NCBI GenBank assembly: GCA_021604005.1
Contig: BQIV01000019.1
Coordinates: 28,527 to 92,526, forward strand
Direction: 5' to 3'
DNA length: 64,000 bases
Source: Nitrospirales bacterium
GTDB lineage: Bacteria > Nitrospirota > Nitrospiria > Nitrospirales > UBA8639
Shown here in pieces: positions 45,014 through 55,341 of the stretch; positions within the stretch are counted from its first letter, which is position 1; the number at the start of each line of letters is the position of its first letter. The translations under genes and the position numbers were made by a program. The notes under the pieces were generated by a model. The model worked only from the letters and a program-made list of their open reading frames with translations, made no database searches and was not told the origin of the DNA.

Positions 45014-45090
45014 ACAGAATTCTACCAAAGTGTTAACTCTCATGGCTTGGGCTTCCTCCCTGCGGGAACGCCCAGGCATGAGAATTTAAA
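45011..45090. repeat. hairpin-bearing repeat, copy B
   Basis: TAAACAGAAT (45011-45020), six variable bases, AAAGTGTTAACTCT (45027-45040), then a hairpin: TCTCATG (45038-45044) pairs with CATGAGA (45077-45083). Within it GGCTTGGGC pairs with GCCCAGGC, leaving one bulged T, and TTAA steps flank both ends. Same blocks as copy A at 43735-43804. Confidence 0.65.
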
Positions 45091-45276
45091 GCCCGAATTA
45101 GGAAAGATTCAAAGATGCTGCATCAAGGCACTTCCGACCAGAACCCACCAAAACCGCCATTTTCCGTCGATTATGGAAGTTGAAATTAGGTCTCTCGTGC
45201 TGTTGAGCATCTTTTATTGGGGTAACTCCCCTTCCGCAAGCTGAGAGCGTTTCACCAACATCGAAGATGCGTTATA

Positions 45277-45304
45277 GTTAACAGATGTCTAGGGAACTGT
45301 TAAC
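45277..45304. promoter_or_regulatory. perfect inverted repeat around the recombinase start codon
   Basis: GTTAACAG (45277-45284) and CTGTTAAC (45297-45304) form a perfect 8-bp arm pair separated by 12 bases that hold the ATG and first codons. It could be an operator for the recombinase gene or a core-type recombination site; the GTTAAC core also appears in repeats A and B. Confidence 0.4.
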
Positions 45305-45399
45305 ACACGACGGTACACGCAAATACCTCACCCAAGATGAGCAAGCCCGTTTCCTTCATGCCGCCAGTCAATTAGAGAGCGCGGACGTTCGTACCTTCT
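45285..45399 (+). pseudogene. tyrosine recombinase N-terminal fragment
   Basis: ATG at 45285 opens a reading frame (MSRELLTHDGTRKYLTQDEQ, then FLHAASQLESADVRTF) that matches the start of phage-integrase-type tyrosine recombinases, where Y-L-T-x-x-E opens the catalytic domain. The IS inserted at 45400 cuts it off after about 38 codons, so the R-H-x-x-R-Y catalytic residues are lost. The ATG sits in the loop of an 8-bp perfect hairpin (45277-45284 with 45297-45304). Confidence 0.55.
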
Positions 45400-46619
45400 G
45401 GGACTGTTGAATAAAGCGGTGTAAGGCGTTCGCGTGGGGAGGGTTCGGTCAAAGCCATCCGATGAAAGGTCTACAGCGAAAAATACTCTCTCTGCGAAGT
45501 TGCCCTGAGACGCTCTTGGTGAAGTCGCCCTCCCTATTGGGGCGGTTGCCGTGGGCGGCCTTGTGCTTAGGGGGCCACCAGCTCCGCATCGAGGATGCCT
45601 AACCGTTTAAGGTTAAAGGCCATGGCCTGAAAGAAGGCCGCGAATTGATTCTTCGCCACCGCGCGATAGCGTACCCGCTTCGGGCGCCGAGAAAAGACTC
45701 GTTCATACGGCGCCCGTAGATGGCTATGCCAGCGGTCTCGAGCCCAGTTTTTGGTCTTCATATTTTGTTGCGGTGGATCGCGGCAAGATGACAGGTCCGC
45801 TTGGCCGCTGCCCGACGAGCGGGAGCCATACAATAGCCTTTATACCACTATAGATCGCCCCTTGCGTCGGACACACATGCCGCAGGCCTTGCGCATCCGG
45901 CAGATTGGCCGGGGGCGTGGCGACTTTATTGATCAGCCCCGATTGCCTATCGACACTGACGTGTTCCTTATAGCCAGACCAATAGTGCTTCGGGCCCTTA
46001 CAGCCAATCCGGGCTTGCTTATCCGTCGCCACTTTCGGCCGTACCTCGTTGGTCAGCTGCTCAATCTTTTGTTGGCGCGCCTTGTCTCGCTCTTCCCGCA
46101 GCGTGGCTTTGGCAATCAGATGCGTGGCATCCACAAAGGTAAACACTTCACTCATGAGTCCGGCGGCTTTGAGTTGCTCGCGCATGGTAGTAAACAATTG
46201 CGAGAGCCGCGTTGTCCCAAGGCAGGTCCGAACACGGGTGAAGAGACTATAAGCAGGCGTGGGCGCGGAGACGGTGAAGCCACAGAACCATTTGGCCGCG
46301 AGGTTTTCTTCGAGGTACCGTTCCAGTTCTCGATCCGAAAGGTCTTCCATGAATTGCAGGAGCAAACAGCGAAACAAGCGTTCGATGCCCGCCCCCTCCG
46401 CTCCTTTGAGCTGCCTAACCTCGCTCAAAGTCTTGGTAGCATCGGGCAGATAGGCCTGAACCCGGCGATAGGGAGGCGTGGACGGTAACAAATTGTCAAG
46501 AGCAACCATTTCCAGTTGGGACATGCGCGACTCCAGGGGGCAAGAGGATGGGACCGAGAAGTGGACGGCGCACAGTATAGCAAAAAGTGCAAGCAATCCT
46601 CCTATTATTCAACAGTCCC
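45400..46619 (-). mobile_element. IS5-like insertion sequence, degraded
   Basis: A 1,220-bp element bounded by perfect 15-bp terminal inverted repeats (GGGACTGTTGAATAA at 45400-45414 and its complement at 46605-46619). It contains one transposase gene reading on the minus strand with two frameshifts. No target duplication matches at the two ends (left flank ends TTCT, right flank begins ATAC), and the two flanks carry unrelated gene fragments. The element therefore probably mediated a deletion or is a recombination junction. Confidence 0.85.
45567..46524 (-). pseudogene. IS5-type transposase with two frameshifts
   Basis: DDE transposase of the IS5 style in three frame segments. The first segment starts MSQLEMVALDNLLPS (46524) and includes FVDATHLIAKA (first catalytic Asp) and YKEHVSVDRQSGLI. 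At about 45844 one base is missing, so the expected D-K-G-Y-C (second Asp) reads Y-K-G-Y-C in a shifted frame. A second shift near 45765 leads into MKTKNWARDRWHSHLRAPYE and YERVFSRRPKRVRY, the C-terminal part with the catalytic Glu. It ends at 45567 with LDAELVAP. Not functional. Confidence 0.8.
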
Positions 46620-46800
46620 ATACTCGGAAGTGACACAGGGTGCGGATGAGTTGCCGATGTCGGGACTGGGTTTCGGGAGCATACGCGGTCGCCTGCACCT
46701 GGGCCCTGGGCCAGCCTAGGCTGTGTGCAACATACTGAATATCAGTGGGACGGAAGAGGGCCACTGAGAAAAATAAGGAGATATTGTCGAGACCGAGCAC
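46620..46800 (-). pseudogene. fragment resembling a Tn3-family transposase N-terminus (DUF4158)
   Basis: The minus-strand frame GLDNISLFFSVALFRPTDIQ, then YVAHSLGWPRAQVQATAYAP and RHRQLIRTLCHFRVW, follows the order of the DUF4158 region of Tn3-type TnpA (VA-x-LG, YA-x-R/P, T/Q-R-x-x-H, F-R). A stop codon lies directly upstream and the IS truncates the downstream end at 46619. With the recombinase remnant on the other side of the IS, it suggests a dead Tn3-like transposon. Similarity is by eye only. Confidence 0.45.
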
Positions 46801-46969
46801 TCAAAAAATGCAATCAGGGAAAAGGAGAAACAGGTGGCGTGGGAAGGAGAGAGTCTTCAGGCGTTATTCACGAGACAAGAAAAAACTTATAAACAGGCTC
46901 GTGGGAATTTTCGCCCCTTTTCGTGAACAGACCCATAAATCACCAACAAATTCATAAGGGCATACACCA

Positions 46970-47326
46970 TTACAAGAGCACTTTCCCTCGAGGTTTTTGA
47001 GGCTTGTCAGGCTGACAAATATCGCATTGGCACAAACGTCGTAATGTCGTATAAGAGTAGATCCCGGTGTCATGGCCATCACTCCATTTAAACCGGAGAG
47101 CATAACGCCCAACGGCTTCAATGTCTTGAACCATGATGAGGAGAGGAACGGAGTCCGGTTGGAGTCGTACCTCACCCGTCCATTCATCGACACATGCTGC
47201 ACATGGGCACTGTTGACGAAGGTACCGTACAGGGTAGACGCCGTGGTGGCCATCACTCCAGTCAATACCTAACACGCCGTTTTCAAGCCAATTCATATCT
47301 TGTGGTTCGAGTGTCTCCTGTGTCAT
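46970..47326 (-). CDS. DUF971 family protein
   Basis: A 118-residue protein with the DUF971 (gamma-butyrobetaine-hydroxylase N-terminal-like) fold: LGIDWSDGHHGVYPVRYLRQQCPCAAC and a C-terminal CQCDIC pair. The two W-S-D-G-H motifs are typical. Stand-alone DUF971 proteins are linked by neighbourhood to iron-sulfur or redox processes, but no function is established. Start ATG at 47326 overlaps the recO stop by one base (TGATG), so translation is coupled. Confidence 0.9.
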   Translation of the reverse strand: MTQETLEPQDMNWLENGVLGIDWSDGHHGVYPVRYLRQQCPCAACVDEWTGEVRLQPDSVPLLIMVQDIEAVGRYALRFKWSDGHDTGIYSYTTLRRLCQCDICQPDKPQKPRGKVLL

Positions 47327-48120
47327 CAGTGATACTCCTTCGAAAAACTTGGGAATCGATCGGGTTGATTGACGCTTGGTGAATACAGGTTCATTGAGGG
47401 AAGGGATTTTCCCGCAACCTCTTCCACATAGGCCTCAATCGCTTGCTTCACTTCCTGTCGAATTTGGCCACTAGCGCGAAGTCGGGTGATCTTATCAAAT
47501 GGCAGTCGTCTGGCTTGTTGGATAAAGGCAATGCTCCCTGGAGAAATCGATAGCCCACGATCAAACGATCGCTCGCTACAGGGGAAGCACATCATTCCTC
47601 CTGACTGTGCAAAAAAACGCATGCTTGAGACTTCAGCCGAGACTCCACATTCTGTACAGTGATGAACTTGAGGGCGAAACCCGGTAAGCCCGAGAATATG
47701 AATTTGCAACAAGAGGGCACATAACTCAGGGTCATCACTAGATTCGAGTGCAGACAACCCATCACGTAATGTCTGAAAGACTGCGTGATTTGGATCTCGA
47801 TCCGGTGTGACGGCTTGAATGAAATTCACAATTCTGGCTGCAGCAGTCATGAGCGGTAAACTTTCCCGGAGTCTCTCGAAGGAGTCTGCAATATCCACCT
47901 GACTAATTCGTGCAAGCGATTCGACATTTTTTTCAAACAATGTCAACTCAACAAGCCGAAAAGGCTCAAGTGCACTGCCAAACCGACTCTTCATTCGTCG
48001 AGCGCTACGTGCGATTCCACGGACTTTGCCGACCTGCTCAGTATAAAACGTCACAATCCTATCGGCCTCTCCCCAACGCTGGCTTTTTATGACGATAGCT
48101 CTGGTTTTGTAGAGTGGCAT
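47326..48120 (-). CDS. recO: DNA repair protein RecO
   Basis: Recombination mediator in the RecFOR pathway. N-terminal OB-fold opening MPLYKTRAIVIKSQRWGEAD with the KVRGIARSARR basic patch, then a helical domain with the zinc site C-x-x-C near 175 and C-x-x-C near 197 (HCTECGV; CFPCSER). 264 residues, normal. Upstream of the DUF971 gene with a 1-bp overlap, and downstream of era by 76 bp; recO-era adjacency is common. Confidence 0.95.
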   Translation of the reverse strand: MPLYKTRAIVIKSQRWGEADRIVTFYTEQVGKVRGIARSARRMKSRFGSALEPFRLVELTLFEKNVESLARISQVDIADSFERLRESLPLMTAAARIVNFIQAVTPDRDPNHAVFQTLRDGLSALESSDDPELCALLLQIHILGLTGFRPQVHHCTECGVSAEVSSMRFFAQSGGMMCFPCSERSFDRGLSISPGSIAFIQQARRLPFDKITRLRASGQIRQEVKQAIEAYVEEVAGKSLPSMNLYSPSVNQPDRFPSFSKEYH

Positions 48121-48196
48121 GTGAAAACTTTAATCAAAGAGCAATTAACACGTCAAAATGTAACCCTTTTCCACCGCATACTAGGCACGTGTGTTC

Positions 48197-49087
48197 TCAA
48201 TAGCCCAATTCAAGGAGCAGGCCTTCATTGTCTCGCCAGTCTTCACGAACTTTGACCCATAATTCCAAGTGCACTTTCACCCCAAATGTATGTTGCATAT
48301 CCAGTCGAGCTTCAGTCCCAATGGTTTTTAACCGTTGCCCCTGCTTTCCGATAATGATCGGTTTCTGAGAGGACTTTTCTACCAAGATCGTTGCTCGCAC
48401 ATGCGCACGCGATTCCTCTTCGATAAATTCATCGAGTAGCACGGCAACCGCGTAGGGCAGTTCTGCATGGGTATGATGCAGGACTTTTTCACGAATCATT
48501 TCGGCTGCCATGTGCCGCATCGACTGATCGGTCAGAAAGTCATCCTCGTACAATTGCTGTTCCTCTTCCGGAAGATACGAAAGGGTCATCTCAATCAACC
48601 GGTCAATATTTGTTCCCTGTTTCGCTGAAATCGGCACAATTTCCGACCACTCTCGCATCTGACGAAATTGCTCAATGAGTGGGAGCAATCGCGCTCGTCC
48701 CACTTCATCGACTTTATTTAAGAGAAGAAAGATGCCGGCGTAGGCCTGGGATTTGGTTGCGGCCTCAACTTGTTCCATGACAAACCGATCTCCGGCTCCA
48801 GGCGGTTTGTTGGCATCCATCATCACATAGATGAGATCGGCATCGGGAAGCGTGTCCAATGTGGTTCGCACCATTTTCCGGTTTAATTGATGTTTGGGTT
48901 TATGAAGCCCGGGAGTATCCAGAACCACCAATTGTGCATTGGCAAAATGCCCAACGCCAAGGACTCGCGTTCTGGTCGTCTGTGGTTTGTCGGAAATAAT
49001 GGCAATTTTTTGCCGGACCAGGGCATTTAAGAGAGTGGACTTCCCAACATTGGGCCGGCCGACAATGACTAACGATCCAAACTTCAT
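48197..49087 (-). CDS. era: GTPase Era
   Basis: Essential GTPase for 16S rRNA/30S maturation. The start MKFGSLVIVGRPNVGKST (P-loop) at 49087 is preferred because the family begins right before the first strand; a longer GTG frame to 49129 is possible. DTPGLHKPKH (switch II), NKVDE and a C-terminal KH domain with IIGKQGQRLKTIG are intact. About 296 residues, normal. Confidence 0.96.
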   Translation of the reverse strand: MKFGSLVIVGRPNVGKSTLLNALVRQKIAIISDKPQTTRTRVLGVGHFANAQLVVLDTPGLHKPKHQLNRKMVRTTLDTLPDADLIYVMMDANKPPGAGDRFVMEQVEAATKSQAYAGIFLLLNKVDEVGRARLLPLIEQFRQMREWSEIVPISAKQGTNIDRLIEMTLSYLPEEEQQLYEDDFLTDQSMRHMAAEMIREKVLHHTHAELPYAVAVLLDEFIEEESRAHVRATILVEKSSQKPIIIGKQGQRLKTIGTEARLDMQHTFGVKVHLELWVKVREDWRDNEGLLLELGY

Positions 49088-49174
49088 AGTGTGCAATTGT
49101 ACATCATTACGAGAAAGCGCGCGCGTCACATATTTGGAAGGAAGACAGAGTATGTGAGAAAAAATCGTAGACGG

Positions 49175-49537
49175 TTACGGCGTTGATTGGGAGTGTTTGA
49201 GGCGAGGTTCAATGAATTGATAGACTTTTTCGCCGTCCCTCACCATCCCAAGCCGATTCCGGGCAAGTTCTTCTAGCTTTAACGGATCTGATTTTACACG
49301 ACGAATTTCCTGCTCTAAGAATCTATTGGTCCGTTCGATTTCCTGAATATGTTGTGCCACTTCTTCGGCTACCTGAACTTGTTCGAGATATAAGGGAACC
49401 CCATTTTCTGTAAATAAAATATAGCCAAGAAAGACGCCACCTAGAATCATCCCGGCAACAATAGGCAAGTGGCTTGTGAGGTCTCCCCAAAATCCTGGTG
49501 CCTTCTTTTTTCGTTTTCTATTTCTTCCCATATCCAA
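49175..49537 (-). CDS. septum formation initiator, FtsB/DivIC family
   Basis: A 120-residue bitopic protein: a basic N-terminus (NRKRKKKAPGF), one membrane helix (about 25-45), and a coiled-coil with the family's usual finish (EELARNRLGMVRDGEKVYQF). FtsB-type proteins join FtsL and FtsQ in the divisome. It starts 3 bp after the eno stop, the arrangement common in many bacteria, so it is co-transcribed with eno. Named FtsB-like on position and shape; FtsL cannot be told apart by eye. Confidence 0.88.
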   Translation of the reverse strand: MDMGRNRKRKKKAPGFWGDLTSHLPIVAGMILGGVFLGYILFTENGVPLYLEQVQVAEEVAQHIQEIERTNRFLEQEIRRVKSDPLKLEELARNRLGMVRDGEKVYQFIEPRLKHSQSTP

Positions 49538-49540
49538 TCG

Positions 49541-50836
<1,296 letters not shown>

Positions 50837-50841
50837 TTACA

Positions 50842-52278
50842 TTAAGATTCGTTTGATAATGCCGTTTTTAATAATGTGTTCACTTTTCCAGGATTGGCTT
50901 TGCCTTGTGAGGCCTTCATCACTTGCCCCACAAAAAATCCTAATACCGTCTCTTTGCCAGCCTTATATTGTTCCACCTGAGCTGGATTATTCACCAGCAC
51001 TTCACGAATAAATTCCAGCAAGGCGTTATCATCAGACACTTGGCTAAGTCCTTTTTCTTGAACTAATGCTTCCGGCTCTTTTCCACTGACATACAATTCT
51101 GTGAAAATTTCCCTTGCAACTTTCAAACTAATTGTACCCTGCTCTACCAATTGTAATAATTTGACCAGTCGCTCTGGAGCCAAAGCCGATTCGTGCGCAG
51201 CGACATCATGAGTATGTAGTTCGCGCAGCAACTCGCCCTTTACCCAGTTACACACTGTCTTAGGCGATGGAAACGTTTTAATGCATGTCTCGAAATAATC
51301 GGCCAAGGATTTGGACGATGTGAGAACCTCGGCATCACCTACCGGTAATTGATACGTTGAGATAAAGCGCTGCTTTCGAACCGAGGGTAATTCCGGAAGC
51401 GTTTCGCGGATGTCATCAATCATGGTTTGTTCAAGGTGAATCGGCAATAAATCAGGATCGGGGAAGTATCGATAGTCATGGGCTTCTTCCTTACTCCGCA
51501 TCACAACCGTTTTTTCTTGTGCTTCATCCCAGAGGCGGGTTTCCTGGTGAACTGTCCCGCCTTCAGAGAGGACGGTGGTTTGACGACGCACTTCGTAGTC
51601 GATGGCTTCTCGAACAAACCGGAACGAATTAATATTTTTCAATTCGACCTTCGTGCCTAATGGTGTTTCGCCGGATGGTCGCAATGAAATATTCGGCTCA
51701 CATCGTAAATTGCCTTGCTCCATATTCCCGTCGCACACATCTAAATAGAGAAGAATATCTCTGAGCGCTTTCAAGTAGGCAACGACTTCTTCTGCGGAGT
51801 GCATATCCGGTTCCGTCACAATTTCAAGAAGCGGCGTTCCAGTCCGGTTCAAGTCGACGCGACTCTCCGGTCTCCCTGGTTGATGAATGCTTTTACCTGC
51901 ATCCTCTTCTAAGTGCGCACGATGGATTCGAATGCGTTTCGTGCTCTCGTTCGGCTGAATCTCAAGCCATCCGTTTTCACAAATGGGCTCATCGTATTGC
52001 GAAATTTGGTAGCCCTTCGGCAGATCAGGATAAAAATAATTCTTTCGTGCAAAGTAGTGATCTGTTCGAATGGTGCAATTGAGCGCGTGTCCTACCCGAA
52101 CGGCCATCTCCACCGCCATACGATTCAGGACCGGCAATGAGCCGGGCATCCCTAAACAGACCGGACATGTTTGGGAATTCGGCGAACCGCCGAAGATTGT
52201 CCTGCATGAACAAAAGAGCTTTGACTGTGTCCGAAGCTGCGCATGCACTTCGACACCGATAACAACTTGATAGGACAT
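50842..52278 (-). CDS. gatB: aspartyl/glutamyl-tRNA amidotransferase subunit B
   Basis: Subunit that binds the misacylated tRNA and amidates it in GatCAB. Signature features: IGVEVHAQL start, [21 protein letters not shown] (zinc-binding loop), [15 protein letters not shown] and a YqeY-like C-tail domain with [16 protein letters not shown]. 478 residues, normal. Separated from gatA by two small genes and from gatC by further DNA, all on the minus strand. Presence of the complex implies indirect formation of Gln- or Asn-tRNA. Confidence 0.97.
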   Translation of the reverse strand: MSYQVVIGVEVHAQLRTQSKLFCSCRTIFGGSPNSQTCPVCLGMPGSLPVLNRMAVEMAVRVGHALNCTIRTDHYFARKNYFYPDLPKGYQISQYDEPICENGWLEIQPNESTKRIRIHRAHLEEDAGKSIHQPGRPESRVDLNRTGTPLLEIVTEPDMHSAEEVVAYLKALRDILLYLDVCDGNMEQGNLRCEPNISLRPSGETPLGTKVELKNINSFRFVREAIDYEVRRQTTVLSEGGTVHQETRLWDEAQEKTVVMRSKEEAHDYRYFPDPDLLPIHLEQTMIDDIRETLPELPSVRKQRFISTYQLPVGDAEVLTSSKSLADYFETCIKTFPSPKTVCNWVKGELLRELHTHDVAAHESALAPERLVKLLQLVEQGTISLKVAREIFTELYVSGKEPEALVQEKGLSQVSDDNALLEFIREVLVNNPAQVEQYKAGKETVLGFFVGQVMKASQGKANPGKVNTLLKTALSNES

Positions 52279-52302
52279 AGGCCTTTGAGCAACGATTAGT
52301 GG

Positions 52303-52626
52303 TTAATGCGTGTTGTAATCATGGGAATGTTGATCACGTTCACGACGCATGGCATCACGACCTGCCTCGATGGCTTCTTTGACCACCGACGACGCTTCAT
52401 CGACAAAGTCTCGTCCTTTGACGACGACGTCATCCAAGGCATCCGTAGCTTTTTCTCGTAGGTCACGAATATCTTCACCTGTTCGTCGAGCGTAGCCAAC
52501 CAGTCGTTCTCGCGATTCTCGTCCCCCCTGCGGTGCGAGTAAAAATGCCCCAACGGCCCCAACCAAGGCTCCACTCAAGAATGCTAATGCCACAGACCCG
52601 GCGGATGCTGAAGATCGATTATTTCC
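52303..52626 (-). CDS. YtxH domain protein
   Basis: A 107-residue protein with one N-terminal membrane segment (VALAFLSGALVGAVGAFLLAPQ; the LLAP-x-x-G-x-E/R-x-R motif is typical) and a charged alpha-helical tail with DLREKATDALDDV repeats. The ATG at 52626 has an AGGAGGGAG ribosome site and overlaps the DUF948 gene stop by 8 bp, so translation is coupled. YtxH proteins are poorly characterised envelope-associated stress proteins. Confidence 0.85.
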   Translation of the reverse strand, partial: GNNRSSASAGSVALAFLSGALVGAVGAFLLAPQGGRESRERLVGYARRTGEDIRDLREKATDALDDVVVKGRDFVDEASSVVKEAIEAGRDAMRRERDQHSHDYNTH

Positions 52627-53020
52627 CATAGTCGCTCCCTCCTTCTTTTGAGACACGATGTTTCATTGTATTCGATGCGGCTTTAATGCCGGCCAATACG
52701 CTCGAGAGTCCTAAAAAAATAGACCCGCCTTTTCCACGCACAGTGTCATGAACGTGGTGAACCGTTTGTCCCATCTCCCCCATTGCGGTAAATAACGACG
52801 AGGCTCGATCGACGCTTACTTTGGCCTGGTCTGTTATGACTCGCACATTTTCGCCTGTTCCGCGTATATCCTTCAACAGGCCTGGCAGCTCATTGTTCAC
52901 GCGTGTTAACACCCGTTCCGACTGTGCCACGGTTCGCTTAATTTGCAATATAGTTGGAATCAAATACGCCACAAGTACGACAAATGCGATAGCAATGGCC
53001 ACTGCAGCCAAATCGATCAT
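52619..53020 (-). CDS. DUF948 family membrane protein
   Basis: A 133-residue protein with an N-terminal membrane helix (AAVAIAIAFVVLVAYLIPTI) and a coiled-coil-like region (VAQSERVLTRVNNELPGLLKDIRGTGENV) typical of DUF948. Couples by 8-bp overlap to the YtxH gene. The pair commonly occurs together, and here it sits between gatA and gatB. Confidence 0.85.
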   Translation of the reverse strand: MIDLAAVAIAIAFVVLVAYLIPTILQIKRTVAQSERVLTRVNNELPGLLKDIRGTGENVRVITDQAKVSVDRASSLFTAMGEMGQTVHHVHDTVRGKGGSIFLGLSSVLAGIKAASNTMKHRVSKEGGSDYGK

Positions 53021-53044
53021 AGAAAACGTTTCCTTTCTTTTCGG

Positions 53045-54520
53045 TTAACGAATGGGAGGACGTTTCTTTCGCCATTGAGTCGTTTGTTCATAGGCGTAGG
53101 CGGCTCGAAGCAGCGTCGACTCTTCAAAGGGACGCCCCATCAATTGCAGGCCAACCGGTAAGCCGGCCTGGCTCAATCCGCATGGAATCGAAATCGCCGG
53201 AAGCCCAGCAAGACTTGCCGAGATCGTGTACATATCCGATAAATACATTTGTAGCGGATCTTGAAGTTTTTCCCCCAATGGGAAAGCCGTTGTCGGCATC
53301 ACGGGTGTGACCAAAAAGTCCACCTCCTGAAAGACCGCGTCAAAGTCTCGCGTAATCAGCGTTCTGACCGACTGCGCCTTGGCATAGTATGCATCGTAAT
53401 ACCCGGAACTGAGGGCATACGTTCCAAGCATGACGCGCCGTTTGACTTCCGCACCAAAGCCTTCAGCCCGGGTTTGCCGGTACATATCGAATAAGCCCTT
53501 GCGCTCCTTTGTTCTATAACCATACTTTACTCCATCATAACGGGCAAGGTTTGAACTCGCTTCCGCCGTGGCAATGATATAATACGCGGCGATAGCCCAT
53601 TCGGTTGAGGGGAGGGACACGTCTTTTACGGTGCCACCTAGCTCTTGAAAGACCTCAATGGCTTCCCGAACATGTTGCTCAACATCCGGGTCAAGTCCCT
53701 CGGAAAAGAATTCTCTCGGCACACCGAGTGTAAGCTTTTTGACATCTTTTTTCTTGACCGACTTCATAAAGTCGGGAGCTGGGCAATTAGATGAGGTTGA
53801 GTCCTTTGGGTCATGTGCCGCCAGCACATTGAGCAACATGGCTGCATCGGCCACCGTTTTCGTGATTGGACCAATTTGATCCAACGATGACGCAAAGGCC
53901 ACCAACCCATAACGAGATACTCTTCCATAGGTTGGTTTGAGTCCGACGACACCACAGCAGGCGGCGGGTTGTCGAATCGATCCCCCAGTATCTGTCCCTA
54001 AGGCGGCTACACATTCATCGGCAGCCACAGCCGCAGCCGAACCGCCACTTGATCCACCTGGGATATAGTTCAAGTTCCAGGGATTTCGGCTTGGCCCAAA
54101 GACCGAATGCTCGGTGGACGACCCCATACCGAACTCATCAAGGTTGGTTTTCCCTATCAACAAGAACTTTTGCTCTCGACATGCTGCCACGACCGTCGCA
54201 TCGTAGGGGGGAATGAACTGCTCCAACATGGTGGAACCGCACGTTGTTCGAGTGCCATGGGTACAAATATTATCTTTGATGGCCAACGGCATGGCCATTA
54301 ATGGTTGCGTCTTCCGCCATTGTTTGAGCGAGGCGTCAATGGTGTCCGCTTCTTGGAGAATCTGTTCTCTCTCCCGTACGGTGATATAGGCTTTCACCTT
54401 GCTTTCCACTTGACTCATCCTCAATAAATAGGAGCGAGCAATATCGAGTGCTCCAATATCTCCTGAGGTAAAGAGATCCTGAAGTTCTTTTAAGCTGAAT
54501 TTAAACAGTGCGGGTGCCAT
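53045..54520 (-). CDS. gatA: glutamyl-tRNA(Gln) amidotransferase subunit A
   Basis: Amidase-signature subunit that releases ammonia from glutamine for GatCAB. The Ser-cisSer-Lys triad is recognisable: MPLAIKDNI (Lys), [13 protein letters not shown] (cis-Ser) and [17 protein letters not shown] (nucleophile Ser). 491 residues, normal. Ends with a [10 protein letters not shown] tail. DUF948/YtxH and gatB follow on the same strand. Confidence 0.97.
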   Translation of the reverse strand: MAPALFKFSLKELQDLFTSGDIGALDIARSYLLRMSQVESKVKAYITVREREQILQEADTIDASLKQWRKTQPLMAMPLAIKDNICTHGTRTTCGSTMLEQFIPPYDATVVAACREQKFLLIGKTNLDEFGMGSSTEHSVFGPSRNPWNLNYIPGGSSGGSAAAVAADECVAALGTDTGGSIRQPAACCGVVGLKPTYGRVSRYGLVAFASSLDQIGPITKTVADAAMLLNVLAAHDPKDSTSSNCPAPDFMKSVKKKDVKKLTLGVPREFFSEGLDPDVEQHVREAIEVFQELGGTVKDVSLPSTEWAIAAYYIIATAEASSNLARYDGVKYGYRTKERKGLFDMYRQTRAEGFGAEVKRRVMLGTYALSSGYYDAYYAKAQSVRTLITRDFDAVFQEVDFLVTPVMPTTAFPLGEKLQDPLQMYLSDMYTISASLAGLPAISIPCGLSQAGLPVGLQLMGRPFEESTLLRAAYAYEQTTQWRKKRPPIR

Positions 54521-54864
54521 GTCGAATATTTCGATTCCACAAATAATCAGTGCAAAGGGCCTTACAGATGATTCGCCACCGACTCATACGGCAAAAATCC
54601 CGTTGAGTTCATCAGGTCGGCATCAATTGTCAGCCTTCCTTCGTACTCTCAATGAGAGTCCGTCACAGTTACGCAATAAATTTTAGCTCGGAGTCATTGC
54701 TGATACACATCTGTCTCGTGCACCCTTCCGGTACGAAAAACTCACAGATGGGAACTGATAGTTCAGGGGTAATTCGAGCGTGCCCCGTTCGAGTGACCTC
54801 ACGGCTTGACGGTCAGATGGCAAACATTCGATCCATAGATCTCGTTGACGCATGGGTGTGCGCG
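54521..54864. other. intergenic region between gatC and gatA
   Basis: 344 bp on the transcribed side between gatC and gatA, longer than usual for these genes. No open frame or strong hairpin seen. It may hold a separate gatA promoter. Confidence 0.5.
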
Positions 54865-55167
54865 TTACGATGAGTCGCGATCTGCAATGACTTTGGGGAC
54901 AACAAAAAATCCATCTTCGGTTTGAGGCGCATTATCCATGGCCTGCTCAACGCTCAAGGACTCCATTGGTACGTCGTCTCGTAAAACATTTGCCTGCTGA
55001 GATGTTGATGCCGTCAATGGGATACCATCGGTGTCCACATCGCGTAAGTGATTGACAAAAGTTAAGATTTGGCTCAGTTGGTTACTCAAGAGTTCTTTTT
55101 CGCTTTCTGCAATCTCAAGGCGTGCCAACTGGGCGATGTGCTCAACTTCTTTTAGGCGAATTTTCAT
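54865..55167 (-). CDS. gatC: glutamyl-tRNA(Gln) amidotransferase subunit C
   Basis: Small subunit stabilising GatA and GatB. ATG at 55167 (MKIRLKEVEHIAQLARLEI) with an AAGGGG site is preferred over the frame start at 55191. QLSQILTFVNHLRDVDTDGIP and the closing FFVVPKVI are typical. About 100 residues, normal. Confidence 0.94.
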   Translation of the reverse strand: MKIRLKEVEHIAQLARLEIAESEKELLSNQLSQILTFVNHLRDVDTDGIPLTASTSQQANVLRDDVPMESLSVEQAMDNAPQTEDGFFVVPKVIADRDSS

Positions 55168-55341
55168 CCGGTACCCCTTACTATCCTTCAACGCTCCGAT
55201 TTGTCGCCCAAGAAAGAACGTTTTTCAAAAAATCCTTTATTCACAAGTAGTTCTAGCATGAATTTGCCAAAAAATCTACCAATGCTTTGAGAGACTCATG
55301 AGGTTGAGTATAAGCGGTCGGACGAGTGTGGGAAATCGACC

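Noticed and set aside
43735..45090. Integron attC sites
   Set aside because: The repeats have a GTTAAC core and hairpin, but not the RYYYAAC/GTTRRRY boxes, and the recombinase lacks its catalytic part, so attC cannot be claimed.
45751..46488. Plus-strand 245-residue frame inside the IS
   Set aside because: It is antisense to the degraded transposase and its translation has no protein-like character.
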